Assembly (NCBI RefSeq): GCF_030717845.1
Contig: NZ_JAUZVZ010000001.1
Span: 203,349-267,348 of the forward strand
From: Alkalimonas collagenimarina
GTDB lineage: Bacteria > Pseudomonadota > Gammaproteobacteria > Enterobacterales > Alteromonadaceae
Length of the DNA stretch: 64,000 bases
Direction of reading: 5' to 3'
Of this stretch, positions 1 through 8,295 are shown in pieces; the first letter of the stretch is position 1; every line of letters begins with the position of its first letter. The notes under the pieces are model-generated. The model saw only the letters and a list, made by a program, of their open reading frames with translations, was not told the DNA's origin and did no database searches. Position numbers and translations under genes: made by a program.

Positions 1-152
1 AGCCGAGGCGACCATTGATTAATGGGAACATGTATCGCAACAGCTATACCTGGTTTTTTACCATGCAGCAAGGGCAGATCATCCATGTGAGGGCAGTGCT
101 GGATTTAAATGCTTACGATGCAGTGATGGCACTTGATGTAAAACAATACTGA
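1..152 (+). CDS. SnoaL-like / NTF2-fold protein, C-terminal fragment
   Basis: The open frame enters from the left edge, with the first full codon at base 3, and stops at the TGA at 150-152. The 49 visible residues include GNMYRNSYTWFFTMQQGQII and VRAVLDLNAYDAV. This is the usual last strand pair of SnoaL-like (ketosteroid-isomerase or limonene-epoxide-hydrolase fold) proteins, where an aromatic-rich strand is followed by a G-x-I-x-x-x-R-x-x-x-D turn and a short final helix. The family includes small hydrolases, isomerases and many proteins of unknown role, so no substrate can be given. The start and catalytic residues lie outside the window. The 168 bases to the next gene hold only an imperfect hairpin (about 166-216) with no T-run. 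Confidence 0.6.
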   Translation, partial: PRRPLINGNMYRNSYTWFFTMQQGQIIHVRAVLDLNAYDAVMALDVKQY

Positions 153-320
153 GATGGAGCAACAGCAGCGGGTTCAATCAAACCATTGGCCTTCGCTGCT
201 GCTCGGTTTACCATACTGCATCCCGACCAAGAAAGGTACCGCGGTATTTGAAATTTCAATCATTTTATTACCCTTTTAATTTGCACTGCGAAAGACCTTA
301 GCAGATTTCTGAATCTAGAA

Positions 321-3300
321 TTATTCAAACCGCTGTTCACGCTCAGTATCCCTTAAAGCTTCACGCTCCCTGGTTTCACGAATTATTTGCTCTAGAATCG
401 TTATTTTTGATTGTACGAATGATCTTATCTCTGGCAAATCGTGTTTAATCAGGTCAGCAAAAGCTTTTAAGCGTGTTTCCATTGCATCGGCTTGAGATCC
501 AGACCATGAACTCGGGCTAATATCTTCGTATATTTCATTGGCAACAGAAAGCTTGTCTTGTGCTACTTTAATGAGTGTCAGAGCATGTTCAGTCAACATC
601 ACGGCTTTCGGATTTTCACCGAGGGGTGGTTCTTTAGGGAAAGGTTTATAGGCAGAAATGAATTTTGCGACTATTTGAATTCGCGACTCATCACCATTGC
701 ACCACGCCAATAAACGTCCTGTTGGCACATCATTAAGGTAAGAAACGTGTCTAGAGAAACTATCCTTAAATAAACGAGATGCTAGGTAGTCTTGTCGATC
801 TGCACCATTAAATACTCGATTTAAAACCAGTTCAGGGAAGCTTTTAACCAAAGACAGGATTATTTTGGTGATATCAGGCCTGAAGAGCCGATAGCTACTT
901 AAACCATCACAGAGACAATCGATAATCTCAATAACTTCATGCTGTGGTGCTGTTTCAGTTATACACTGCTCAATAATTCGATCCAGACCAAATAGCTGAT
1001 TATAATGAACGTTATCTTTATCTAATGAAAGTAGCCGATAAATAGTCGTACGGCCGAGCTTTTTTAGGGTGTCTTGAGGCACATAAGTGCTATTTTTATC
1101 GGTGTGAAAGCGCATGCTAAGTATTTCAATTACAAAGAATATGCCATCTTCTAGCTTGCTCACGGCATCAAGGATTGCTGCTAAGTCATTGTCGCTAATT
1201 GTTTCATGTATACGGCCACGGCTGAGACGTTGAAATTTCGATGCTTCAACAAGACCATGCTTTGCAACTTCGAATAGCTTATTTGCACCCCACTGGTTTA
1301 TCGGCGTGCTACACAACAAGTAAACAAAGTGCTGTTGCAGCTCAGGAACCAATAATGTTTGTGCTTGTAGCTGTTCCGCTTGTTCAGAGTTTTCTGTATA
1401 GACAGCGCTTATGAAACCAGCAAATAAATTTGGATAAACCACTATTCGTTTTTGCTTCTGCATTAATGATACAAGGTAGTTAAAGGCTTCGGTTTTATCT
1501 TGGCTTCCTTGTGCGAGCCCTTTACCGAATAACCAGATTGAATCTCTATCTGTAATCCAAAGCTGCGGTGCAAAATACTCCAATATTTCAGACTGTGATG
1601 CGACCATTTCACCGAAGGAAATAATTTTTTTGCAGATAGCCTGATAGCTTTCTGGATATTCATCTTCGCAGTGTTCTGTGAGGGTGTGTGTGCTGAAGAA
1701 TAGATGGTATTTCAAATCTTCAATGAAACTTGATGGTGTAAGTTTTTTTTCTAAGCTTTGCAATAGGATGAGTAGCTCTGGAGAATGGGCTTTTTTGTTG
1801 TAATGCAGGGTATGCTTTACTGCTAGCAACATCTCTGGCCAGTGCTTTAGCTTATTTTGCTTTGTAATTAAGTTTTCAAGAGTTTCAAAGCAATGCGCTT
1901 TTGACCAAAGGCCTCGGAAGTTAGTGGATAAAATACTCCGGTTGTGATTTCTGATGCTTTCATCAGTTGCCTCAAGACCAGGTTTTAAAATTTCAATAAA
2001 TCCTTCATACCATGTTTTTACATCTGCATTTGTCTGGGGCCGCCATCCCCAATCTCGTTTGCGTGCACCAAAGCTAAAACTACCAAAGGAAGACCAGCGG
2101 TATGCTTCAAAAGCGGAACTGAATAGCTTTTCTGCGATTTCTTGATACCTTTTGTTATCGCTATAATGTAAGTGCCGCAGAAACTTCTGTCTGCGTTCCG
2201 GGGTTGCTTGAGTACCTGAAAGATATAGTGAAAATAGCTGACTAAGCTTGTTAACTATACTGTCGTTATTTTCATCTTTACTTTCTGTTTCAGCGAATTT
2301 CACTAGCACCGAAGCAGCTCTATCAAACATGTTATCTTCATACGCAAGCTTGCAGAGCAGTCCGACAACAGTTGAAAAATAAGTGTTCTTTCTGGAAGCG
2401 AACTTTTTATCGACACATGCTCTTTCAATTGCAGCTAACGCAGTGGCAGGAAAGACCGGAGCTATATAAGTCAGTATGGCAATTAGCTGTGCATCGCATG
2501 AAGCTATGTTATGTAGTGGTGCTCCGGGTTGTAGCCAGCTGCCTGCGAGCTCATGCGCGGCTTGGCAATCATGCAAATAGCCCAGCCGGTGCGCACAGGA
2601 TTTAAGTAGCCGGATATTCTCAGGTTTAAACAGTTCTGTATTGATTTCATCTGGTGCGATATTTTCCAATGCTCTACTCGCCAACCGATTAGCAAGAGCA
2701 TGTGGTAAAACTGCCCGCCAGTTACCGCGCTGCTGAACAAGCTGACGGCGGAGTAACTCTGCTTGGTCTTTGTACAGCGCGGTCCGTTTCACTTCTCCGA
2801 TCTTTGCTAACACGCTAAGTTCGTCGTTAAACTCCTTAGCTGATACATTAAATGAGTAAACCAGAGACAGAATCTCTGCGTTGTGTAATAAGCTATCGGA
2901 GTGTACTTTTCCTTGATGAAAGAGCCGTTTGAAAAGCTGTTCTTCGGAAAATTTAGTCAGCGTTTCATCAGCGTCTACCCGATTAGCTAATGCTATTGCT
3001 ACGCGCGCATTACCTCCAGCAAACTCAGCGATCCTGTCTGCGTTGAGCTGTCCTAGTTTTGGAAAGCGTCTTTGAATAAGTGATGAAACAGTTTTCTCGC
3101 TGGCAGGCTCTAGGTGGATGACATCAGTCTCTTCCGGTTTATCATCAGAAATATCATATTCAATCGTCAGCAAACTTAACCTTGCTTTGCTCTCTGACAG
3201 CTGCCTTTGCAACTGCCTGTGCACATCCGGATTGCAGTTATCAAGCACTACAAAGGCTGCATAATCGTTGGCAATTAAATAAGTCAGTAGTTCTGCAGCC

Positions 3301-4145
3301 GAAGGTTTTAAATCTTCGCCTAAATCAGCATAAATTACGTCGGTTGATGACAACACATTTTCACCAGTTCCGGCTTCAAATAACGCTTGGGCAAACCGTG
3401 TTTTGCCAACACCTGACAATCCGGTAATCCTAACTGCACTGCAGGGATTAAGTAGTTTATCTCTGGCTAATTTTATTCCGTCGATAAGTGCAACGGCGCT
3501 TTTATCTGGGGAATTGAGATCCCTTACGCAGGGATGGTCATCAAGGAGTAATTCATCGTCTTTGTTAGCTGGTACTGACGTCCAGCGTCCAAATGGCTTC
3601 CAACCAGATAGCGGTTTGCCGAGTTTTATTCTGGCCCAAAGTGCAACCCCAGGATGCTGCCTTAACCAATTGCAAAGTCGGTCACTGCAATAAAAATCAA
3701 GTTTAAGGTTTTCCTTGTTCGGCAAACCTGTAATCGCTGATGCCATGCCTGAAATACGATCGGAAAGCATTTTATCTGAGCAACGATCCTTCCCGCTGAC
3801 AATGATGTAAGCACCCTGGTTGTCTGCGAGACTGGATACTATTTTTTTAACACTGCCACTATCCTGCATTTCTTTAGCGCAGGCAGCTTTACTCATACTA
3901 TTTTTCTTTACTTGAATGCCGGTGTTTATGCGGGGTACAAAGCCTGGTGACGGCAATGAGCTGACATCTTGTACATAAACATCAAGACCACCGTCGGGCG
4001 CTTCTTGTGCTCCGCCCCATTTTATATGAACTGATGAGATGCCTTGCCGGCTTAATTCAGCCTCGCATAGACGTGCGACTAACTCTCTTAAGTCAGCGTC
4101 GTTTAAGTTGGAAATATCTACTGGCGCGAGCTCAAAAAGTACCAT
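321..4145 (-). CDS. Avs-like STAND NTPase with N-terminal Mrr-type nuclease domain
   Basis: A 1274-residue protein in three parts. Residues about 15-170 look like a PD-(D/E)XK nuclease of the Mrr/Cap4 type: DGGLD at 51-55, a strand, then QVKK at 78-81, where Q replaces the usual E of ExK. Residues about 205-450 are a P-loop NTPase, with Walker A GLSGVGKT at 242-249, a Walker B-like FVVLDN near 298 and an NB-ARC-like GGNARVAIAL patch typical of STAND proteins. The remaining roughly 800 residues are helical and Leu/Ala-rich, as expected of a repeat sensor. Nuclease-STAND-sensor order is that of Avs antiviral proteins, which recognise phage proteins and then cut DNA. Here the length, lower than most Avs, and the partner helicase 85 bases upstream on the same strand are distinctive. 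Architecture is seen; the defence role is inferred. Confidence 0.75.
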   Translation of the reverse strand: MVLFELAPVDISNLNDADLRELVARLCEAELSRQGISSVHIKWGGAQEAPDGGLDVYVQDVSSLPSPGFVPRINTGIQVKKNSMSKAACAKEMQDSGSVKKIVSSLADNQGAYIIVSGKDRCSDKMLSDRISGMASAITGLPNKENLKLDFYCSDRLCNWLRQHPGVALWARIKLGKPLSGWKPFGRWTSVPANKDDELLLDDHPCVRDLNSPDKSAVALIDGIKLARDKLLNPCSAVRITGLSGVGKTRFAQALFEAGTGENVLSSTDVIYADLGEDLKPSAAELLTYLIANDYAAFVVLDNCNPDVHRQLQRQLSESKARLSLLTIEYDISDDKPEETDVIHLEPASEKTVSSLIQRRFPKLGQLNADRIAEFAGGNARVAIALANRVDADETLTKFSEEQLFKRLFHQGKVHSDSLLHNAEILSLVYSFNVSAKEFNDELSVLAKIGEVKRTALYKDQAELLRRQLVQQRGNWRAVLPHALANRLASRALENIAPDEINTELFKPENIRLLKSCAHRLGYLHDCQAAHELAGSWLQPGAPLHNIASCDAQLIAILTYIAPVFPATALAAIERACVDKKFASRKNTYFSTVVGLLCKLAYEDNMFDRAASVLVKFAETESKDENNDSIVNKLSQLFSLYLSGTQATPERRQKFLRHLHYSDNKRYQEIAEKLFSSAFEAYRWSSFGSFSFGARKRDWGWRPQTNADVKTWYEGFIEILKPGLEATDESIRNHNRSILSTNFRGLWSKAHCFETLENLITKQNKLKHWPEMLLAVKHTLHYNKKAHSPELLILLQSLEKKLTPSSFIEDLKYHLFFSTHTLTEHCEDEYPESYQAICKKIISFGEMVASQSEILEYFAPQLWITDRDSIWLFGKGLAQGSQDKTEAFNYLVSLMQKQKRIVVYPNLFAGFISAVYTENSEQAEQLQAQTLLVPELQQHFVYLLCSTPINQWGANKLFEVAKHGLVEASKFQRLSRGRIHETISDNDLAAILDAVSKLEDGIFFVIEILSMRFHTDKNSTYVPQDTLKKLGRTTIYRLLSLDKDNVHYNQLFGLDRIIEQCITETAPQHEVIEIIDCLCDGLSSYRLFRPDITKIILSLVKSFPELVLNRVFNGADRQDYLASRLFKDSFSRHVSYLNDVPTGRLLAWCNGDESRIQIVAKFISAYKPFPKEPPLGENPKAVMLTEHALTLIKVAQDKLSVANEIYEDISPSSWSGSQADAMETRLKAFADLIKHDLPEIRSFVQSKITILEQIIRETREREALRDTEREQRFE

Positions 4146-4230
4146 TGATCCCTCAATTGATTCTTCGCCACTATTTAAGAAATGGGAACCTAACTGATGG
4201 CAACATATCAGGCTTTACTGGGTGTGGCTA

Positions 4231-6939
4231 TTAGTTCGTTTTTCTTGCCCATGTGGCTATAAATGTGGTGACTTTCTCTTCGATATGGCTTTCGACCGTT
4301 CTCAGGCGCAACAGTGGAATATTCACCTTTGCCAGGATGCTATTTTTTAACGCATCGCGTTCGGCTTGCTCGGGAGTGTCGTGATAGCTACCATCCACTT
4401 CAATCACCCCCAAAGGTGTCTTGCCCACTTTGAAGTAGATGACAAAGTCACAGCTGGCTCGATTTCTCAAAAATTGCTGCTCCCGCTCTGTTAAAGCGTC
4501 GTTGGTGGGGGCAGCCAATTGGTTCAAGGCGATCTGGGAGTGGAACATCAGTGCCTGGTAGGGCTCTTGGGACATTGCAGAACGCAGTCGATTTGCAATG
4601 ATTTGTTCAGATTTAAATTTGGAGTCAGTCGGTCGCAACCGCTCGTTTAATGCTTGCAGGGACTGGTCGTATTCTTTGTAAAGCAGGTCGAAGGCAGAAA
4701 CAACAATCGCCCGGTGTATTTGTTTCTTATCCGCGTAATATTCCATGTAACGCACCAGTGCGGCGATGTGTCCATTATTAGTGGTGAAGACATCATCGCC
4801 GGTGACGAGTGTGAACTTATGTTGGGCTCTGGATACAGCGACATTGACCATACGGGCATCATCGACAAAGCCTAACTTTCGTTGACTGCTCTGCTTCTTG
4901 TCCAGCACGGTGGAAAAGACGATTTCTTCACATTCTCTGCCCTGAAACTTATGGACAGTGTCATTAATGAAATCGCAGGGTAAATGGCTATCAGACAGCC
5001 TAACCTGTGCCCTGAAGGGGGCAATAAAGCCTTTTGAGTGGGTCTTATCCCATTCAACGCCATCCTGTATTTCTAGCACCTTGAGCACGGAGTCCAGTTC
5101 GCGCAGATTCGAATTGTTTCTGGTGTGATTCCCTAGGGCGGTGACAATGAGCGTCAGTGCTTCTTCACCGTTATCTTGCCGCATCGGGATCAGTTGATTG
5201 TCATAATATTGCTGGTTACAAAACTGGATGATTCTGGGGTGGCAGCGGTAGTGCTCTTTTAACAGGGTACGGGGAAGTGAGTTGTTAAAAACACCCATGC
5301 ACGAGGCGAGTAAACTGTATTTTTCACAGTCGTAGAACTCATGGGGAGAGGGGATTCCTACTGTGGAAGGGATATGGGCTAGCTGCTTGCTATCACCAAC
5401 CACAATCAGGTTTCTGGCACAGCCAAGCGCTAACACCCCGGGAACAATATCCTGTTGTGAAGCTTCGTCGATAATGACATAGTCAAGAACGGCGCCTTTC
5501 CCAATGGAGTTTACAATCGAGTGCGTACCACTGCCAATGATTGGGTAACGCTTGATAAAGTCATCAAATTGCTGCCGGTAATTTTTTGCATCGAAGTTTG
5601 CTTGCGCAGGGATATGCTCCCTGAGGTGGTGTTTCAGATAGATCATGGAGCTGTTGGTGAGCTCATCCAGCAAAGTGGTGAAATTATCTTGCTTTAACAT
5701 CTCCTGCAAAGCGGCTAACTGTGCTTTTTTGTCCTGTAGCGTTTGCTCATAGTAGTGAAGTTGTAAAGCGTAAATCATAGTGTTGCGTTGCTCTGCGCTT
5801 GAGAAAGGCTTCATCCGCAGTATCCAATGATTGAGTAACAACTCAATCCGATCCTTCAGGGTGATTTTCTTGATTTTTCGCTCGTTGATGTAAGCCAGGT
5901 ACACCATCAGCTCCACTGCTTTGGCGGGGGAGAGTGTGTACTTATCCAGCGATGCTGATGTGTCTACCTCGTTGTCGCTTTGCCACTGGCGCAAATAGCG
6001 CTTTTCAATTTGTAATTCGTCAATTTCAGCTTGCAGTTGCACCATTTCATTCTGGGTATGCAGCTGTTGCTTCAAGGCTGCGAGCACAGTCTGGATCTGT
6101 GCGATGGAAGGCTTAGGGGGGAGTTCCTCCTGTGAGGTGGTCGTCCCATCTGTGAAAAAGGCCTCTCGGTTATCCTTGTTCCCAAGTTTTGCGACCACAT
6201 GATCCAGGCCGTATTTGGCGAGCTTTTCGTACACATTTTCTACAGCAGCGTTGTTGTTGGATAGTATTGCCACGCTTTCCCCGCGCAGCATAATATTGGC
6301 GATGATGTTCAGGATCGTCTGGGTTTTCCCGGTGCCTGGTGGGCCTTCAATCACACTAATCTGCGATGTGAAAGCATGCTCAACCGCCTTGAGCTGGCTT
6401 TCATTAATGCCAAACGGGTAGATGTAATTTCCTTGCGGCACACGCTTTTGCATCTGAGCTGTACAGTAAGCTTGCAGCACTGTGTCTGCATGGGGAAGGA
6501 TTTTTTCAAATTGACGCACCACATTGTCGGCAATTGATTTTTCTGCTGCCATTGCATGCTTAGTTCGAGCTTTTGCCACAGCAACAAAATAGTGGAAGAG
6601 GGCGTCATTCGTGAGTGTGGTTGCTGGGACAAGCTCAATATCGGCCAATTTTTTGGCAAAAACACTTTGATTGTTGGGGTAGCGAATAAGCCCATACTTT
6701 TCACCCAGAATCGTCACACGTTCTGTCGCACTGTATACAGAGCCTCCTTTGTCTGCCATCAGCATTCCGTGAACGTCTCTGCTGGGGGTAACTTCACATT
6801 CGCTAAGCGGCCGGGAATAGCGTTTGCCAGAGGGGAAATGGCAAATCAGTTTCAACTCATTCTGGTTGGAGTCCCAGCGTATTTCCCAATCACTTAGCTG
6901 TTTTGTTTTGTCCTTACCTGCTACATATATGGAAACCAT
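4231..6939 (-). CDS. SF1 (Upf1-like) helicase with C-terminal DUF2726 domain
   Basis: Superfamily 1 helicase of the AAA_11/AAA_12 (COG1112) type. Counted from the longest frame (GTG at 6981, 916 residues) the motifs are Q-motif NESQLKAV 193-200, Walker A GPPGTGKT 213-220, DEAS 505-508, GDSKQL 529-534, EHYRCHP near 576, HKFQGRE near 677 and VNVAVSRAQ 712-720. A long insertion (about 290-480) separates motifs Ia and II. The last 120 residues (CDFVIYFKVGKTPLGVIEVD, then GSYHDTPEQAERD and PLLRLR) match DUF2726, a Vsr/PD-(D/E)XK-like domain found at helicase ends. I chose ATG 6939, which has AAGGG four bases upstream; a consensus TTGACA (minus strand, 6994-6989) would place transcription start just before it. 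ATG 6978 or GTG 6981 are alternatives. It probably forms an operon with the downstream nuclease-STAND gene. Confidence 0.8.
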   Translation of the reverse strand: MVSIYVAGKDKTKQLSDWEIRWDSNQNELKLICHFPSGKRYSRPLSECEVTPSRDVHGMLMADKGGSVYSATERVTILGEKYGLIRYPNNQSVFAKKLADIELVPATTLTNDALFHYFVAVAKARTKHAMAAEKSIADNVVRQFEKILPHADTVLQAYCTAQMQKRVPQGNYIYPFGINESQLKAVEHAFTSQISVIEGPPGTGKTQTILNIIANIMLRGESVAILSNNNAAVENVYEKLAKYGLDHVVAKLGNKDNREAFFTDGTTTSQEELPPKPSIAQIQTVLAALKQQLHTQNEMVQLQAEIDELQIEKRYLRQWQSDNEVDTSASLDKYTLSPAKAVELMVYLAYINERKIKKITLKDRIELLLNHWILRMKPFSSAEQRNTMIYALQLHYYEQTLQDKKAQLAALQEMLKQDNFTTLLDELTNSSMIYLKHHLREHIPAQANFDAKNYRQQFDDFIKRYPIIGSGTHSIVNSIGKGAVLDYVIIDEASQQDIVPGVLALGCARNLIVVGDSKQLAHIPSTVGIPSPHEFYDCEKYSLLASCMGVFNNSLPRTLLKEHYRCHPRIIQFCNQQYYDNQLIPMRQDNGEEALTLIVTALGNHTRNNSNLRELDSVLKVLEIQDGVEWDKTHSKGFIAPFRAQVRLSDSHLPCDFINDTVHKFQGRECEEIVFSTVLDKKQSSQRKLGFVDDARMVNVAVSRAQHKFTLVTGDDVFTTNNGHIAALVRYMEYYADKKQIHRAIVVSAFDLLYKEYDQSLQALNERLRPTDSKFKSEQIIANRLRSAMSQEPYQALMFHSQIALNQLAAPTNDALTEREQQFLRNRASCDFVIYFKVGKTPLGVIEVDGSYHDTPEQAERDALKNSILAKVNIPLLRLRTVESHIEEKVTTFIATWARKTN

Positions 6940-6981
6940 AGAGCCCTTAGCTACCAGCTTTTGTTGGTATCGAAACATCAC

Positions 6982-7562
6982 ATACTATGTCAAAAATATG
7001 AATCCAATTCGAACCTGAAATAGTTAACCCTGGTTCAAAGATGTTTAAATGATTTAACGTTAAGTTATTGCTTAGGCTACAAGAAAAAGCTGGTGATAGT
7101 CAAAGGCTCAAATGATAAGGAGTGGTTCAGTCGGCATTGAGCGAGTTAGAGGTTAGAATGTGAAATAAGGCTTTTAGAGTCTTTTTCGAGAAAACTAACA
7201 AAATAAAATAGGTTAAGCTTAAATTGAGCCTCAATTATCGAAAGGCCTTAGTATGGTAAGATTTCCCAGCGGATAGCACACTAGTGCACTAGAGCTAAAG
7301 CGGCTGTAACTATAACTGGTAATACCAACAAGCTTTCCTGGATCACAGGTCCGGATGGAGAGAGCTGGTTTACCACTGCTTAGATTTTGCCAGTAAATAG
7401 CAGAACGTGACGGTTATCTTTTGCTTATCCATGTAGAATGCGCGCTTTATAAGCGTGTTCAGTTTTTACTCTTGAATGCAAACCTGTAGGAATTTTGATA
7501 AAAAACATTCGCTTTAACGCACGCTAAGCTGAATACGGCTCGTTTGGTCGACGCCATTAAGC
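6982..7562. other. Gene-poor spacer between defence-like pair and small ORFs
   Basis: About 580 bases with no convincing reading frame on either strand. It looks AT-rich near 7180-7260. It contains a perfect 12-base palindrome CTAGTGCACTAG at 7281-7292 and a minus-strand TTGACA at its left edge that may serve the helicase gene. Nothing identifies an RNA gene, insertion sequence or attachment site. It is probably the boundary of the accessory block. Confidence 0.5.
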
Positions 7563-7790
7563 ATGAAATTTAAAAGTACCTGGCCAGAGAGCGTCGCAAG
7601 CCGGATGTACTACTGGGCCTTTGATTGTCTCTTTAACGCGTCAGCAGAAGCCGCAGAAAAGATCTTTAGCTCTGAAATCAATCAACATATTGATGCTGCT
7701 GTGGTGCAGGAACTGCCCGAGTTTTATGTAGAGATCCTGGCCAGAGCGTGCAAGCATCTGCCGCGCCCGAGCGAAGATACTGGTGAGTAA
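7563..7790 (+). CDS. Small hypothetical protein (75 aa)
   Basis: A 75-residue frame starting MKFKSTWPESVASRMYYWAF and ending in PRPSEDTGE. No family is recognised. Composition is protein-like (acidic, with aromatic and Ala-rich helix-forming segments), but there is no clear Shine-Dalgarno sequence before ATG 7563, and an in-frame stop lies ten codons upstream. A small hairpin, CTGTAG with CTACAG (7810-7825), separates it from the interrupted gene that follows 45 bases later on the same strand, so the two could be one transcript closed by the terminator at 8204-8228. No Cys or His metal site, signal peptide or membrane segment is visible. Existence as a real gene is uncertain. Confidence 0.35.
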   Translation: MKFKSTWPESVASRMYYWAFDCLFNASAEAAEKIFSSEINQHIDAAVVQELPEFYVEILARACKHLPRPSEDTGE

Positions 7791-7835
7791 TTTCCCCCTT
7801 ATTTTTAACTGTAGCAAATCTACAGAGGAACTCGT

Positions 7836-8201
7836 ATGCAATTTTCATCTTTAGATTTAGTTGCAGATTTATAGCGTGCTTTGCTTGAATATGGCTACAG
7901 CGACATGTCACCGGTACCGGTAAGACCGCTGCCTTCTGGATATGGGCTTTATTACAGATGTACTGAAGTTGCTGAAAATGATGGAAGTAGTACTTTCAGC
8001 AGCTCATTTTTACTGGTGGCAGCAAAGTATGGCGGTTTTGCACAGGCGAGCGAAAAAGCTTTTAAAAGCAGATCGCCAGTACATCGATTAGTAGCTAAAT
8101 TAGAGCAGTCGGGAGCAGGAATAAAGTTTTTATATGCTGGTTGGGATTTACCGCAGTTTTACTGGCGGGTTTCAGTGGATACCGTGAGTGTGATCTCGTG
8201 A
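7836..8201 (+). pseudogene. Hypothetical gene interrupted by an early amber stop
   Basis: An AGAGGAA ribosome site at 7824-7830 sits five bases before ATG 7836. The frame reads MQFSSLDLVADL, meets TAG at 7872-7874, and continues without another stop for 108 codons (RALLEYGYSDMSPVPVRPLP onward) to TGA at 8199-8201. A well-placed SD before the upstream ATG and uninterrupted continuation suggest an originally intact protein of about 121 residues that acquired one nonsense mutation. Restart at TTG 7881 would give a 106-residue protein. I recognise no family; the sequence has Tyr/Gly-rich strands and a Lys/Arg-rich centre. A terminator follows three bases after the stop. A sequencing error cannot be excluded. 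Confidence 0.5.
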
Positions 8202-8203
8202 TG

Positions 8204-8228
8204 AAAGCCGGACTGCTCTGGCTTTTTT
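8204..8228 (+). terminator. Intrinsic terminator after the interrupted small gene
   Basis: AAAGCC at 8204-8209 pairs with GGCTTT at 8220-8225, with additional GA/TC pairing inside, followed by a run of T to 8228. Placement directly after the TGA at 8199-8201 suggests that the small-ORF transcript ends here. Confidence 0.65.
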
Positions 8229-8295
8229 ATCAAGTTGACCAACAAGCAGTAGACAACGGTATACTAAGCTATCTACTGCTGCATAACGCTTTGGC

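Noticed and set aside
4654..4875. Plus-strand frame inside the helicase gene
   Set aside because: Antisense of helicase codons with no ribosome site; mirrored by another spurious frame on the opposite strand.
7281..7292. Perfect palindrome CTAGTGCACTAG as an operator or attachment core
   Set aside because: Single occurrence with no neighbouring integrase or regulator gene; twelve-base palindromes arise by chance at this scale often enough to withhold a call.
7872..7874. TAG read as pyrrolysine or a suppressed amber codon
   Set aside because: No PYLIS-like context or pyl genes are visible, and the group is not known for pyrrolysine use. A simple nonsense mutation or sequencing error is more likely.
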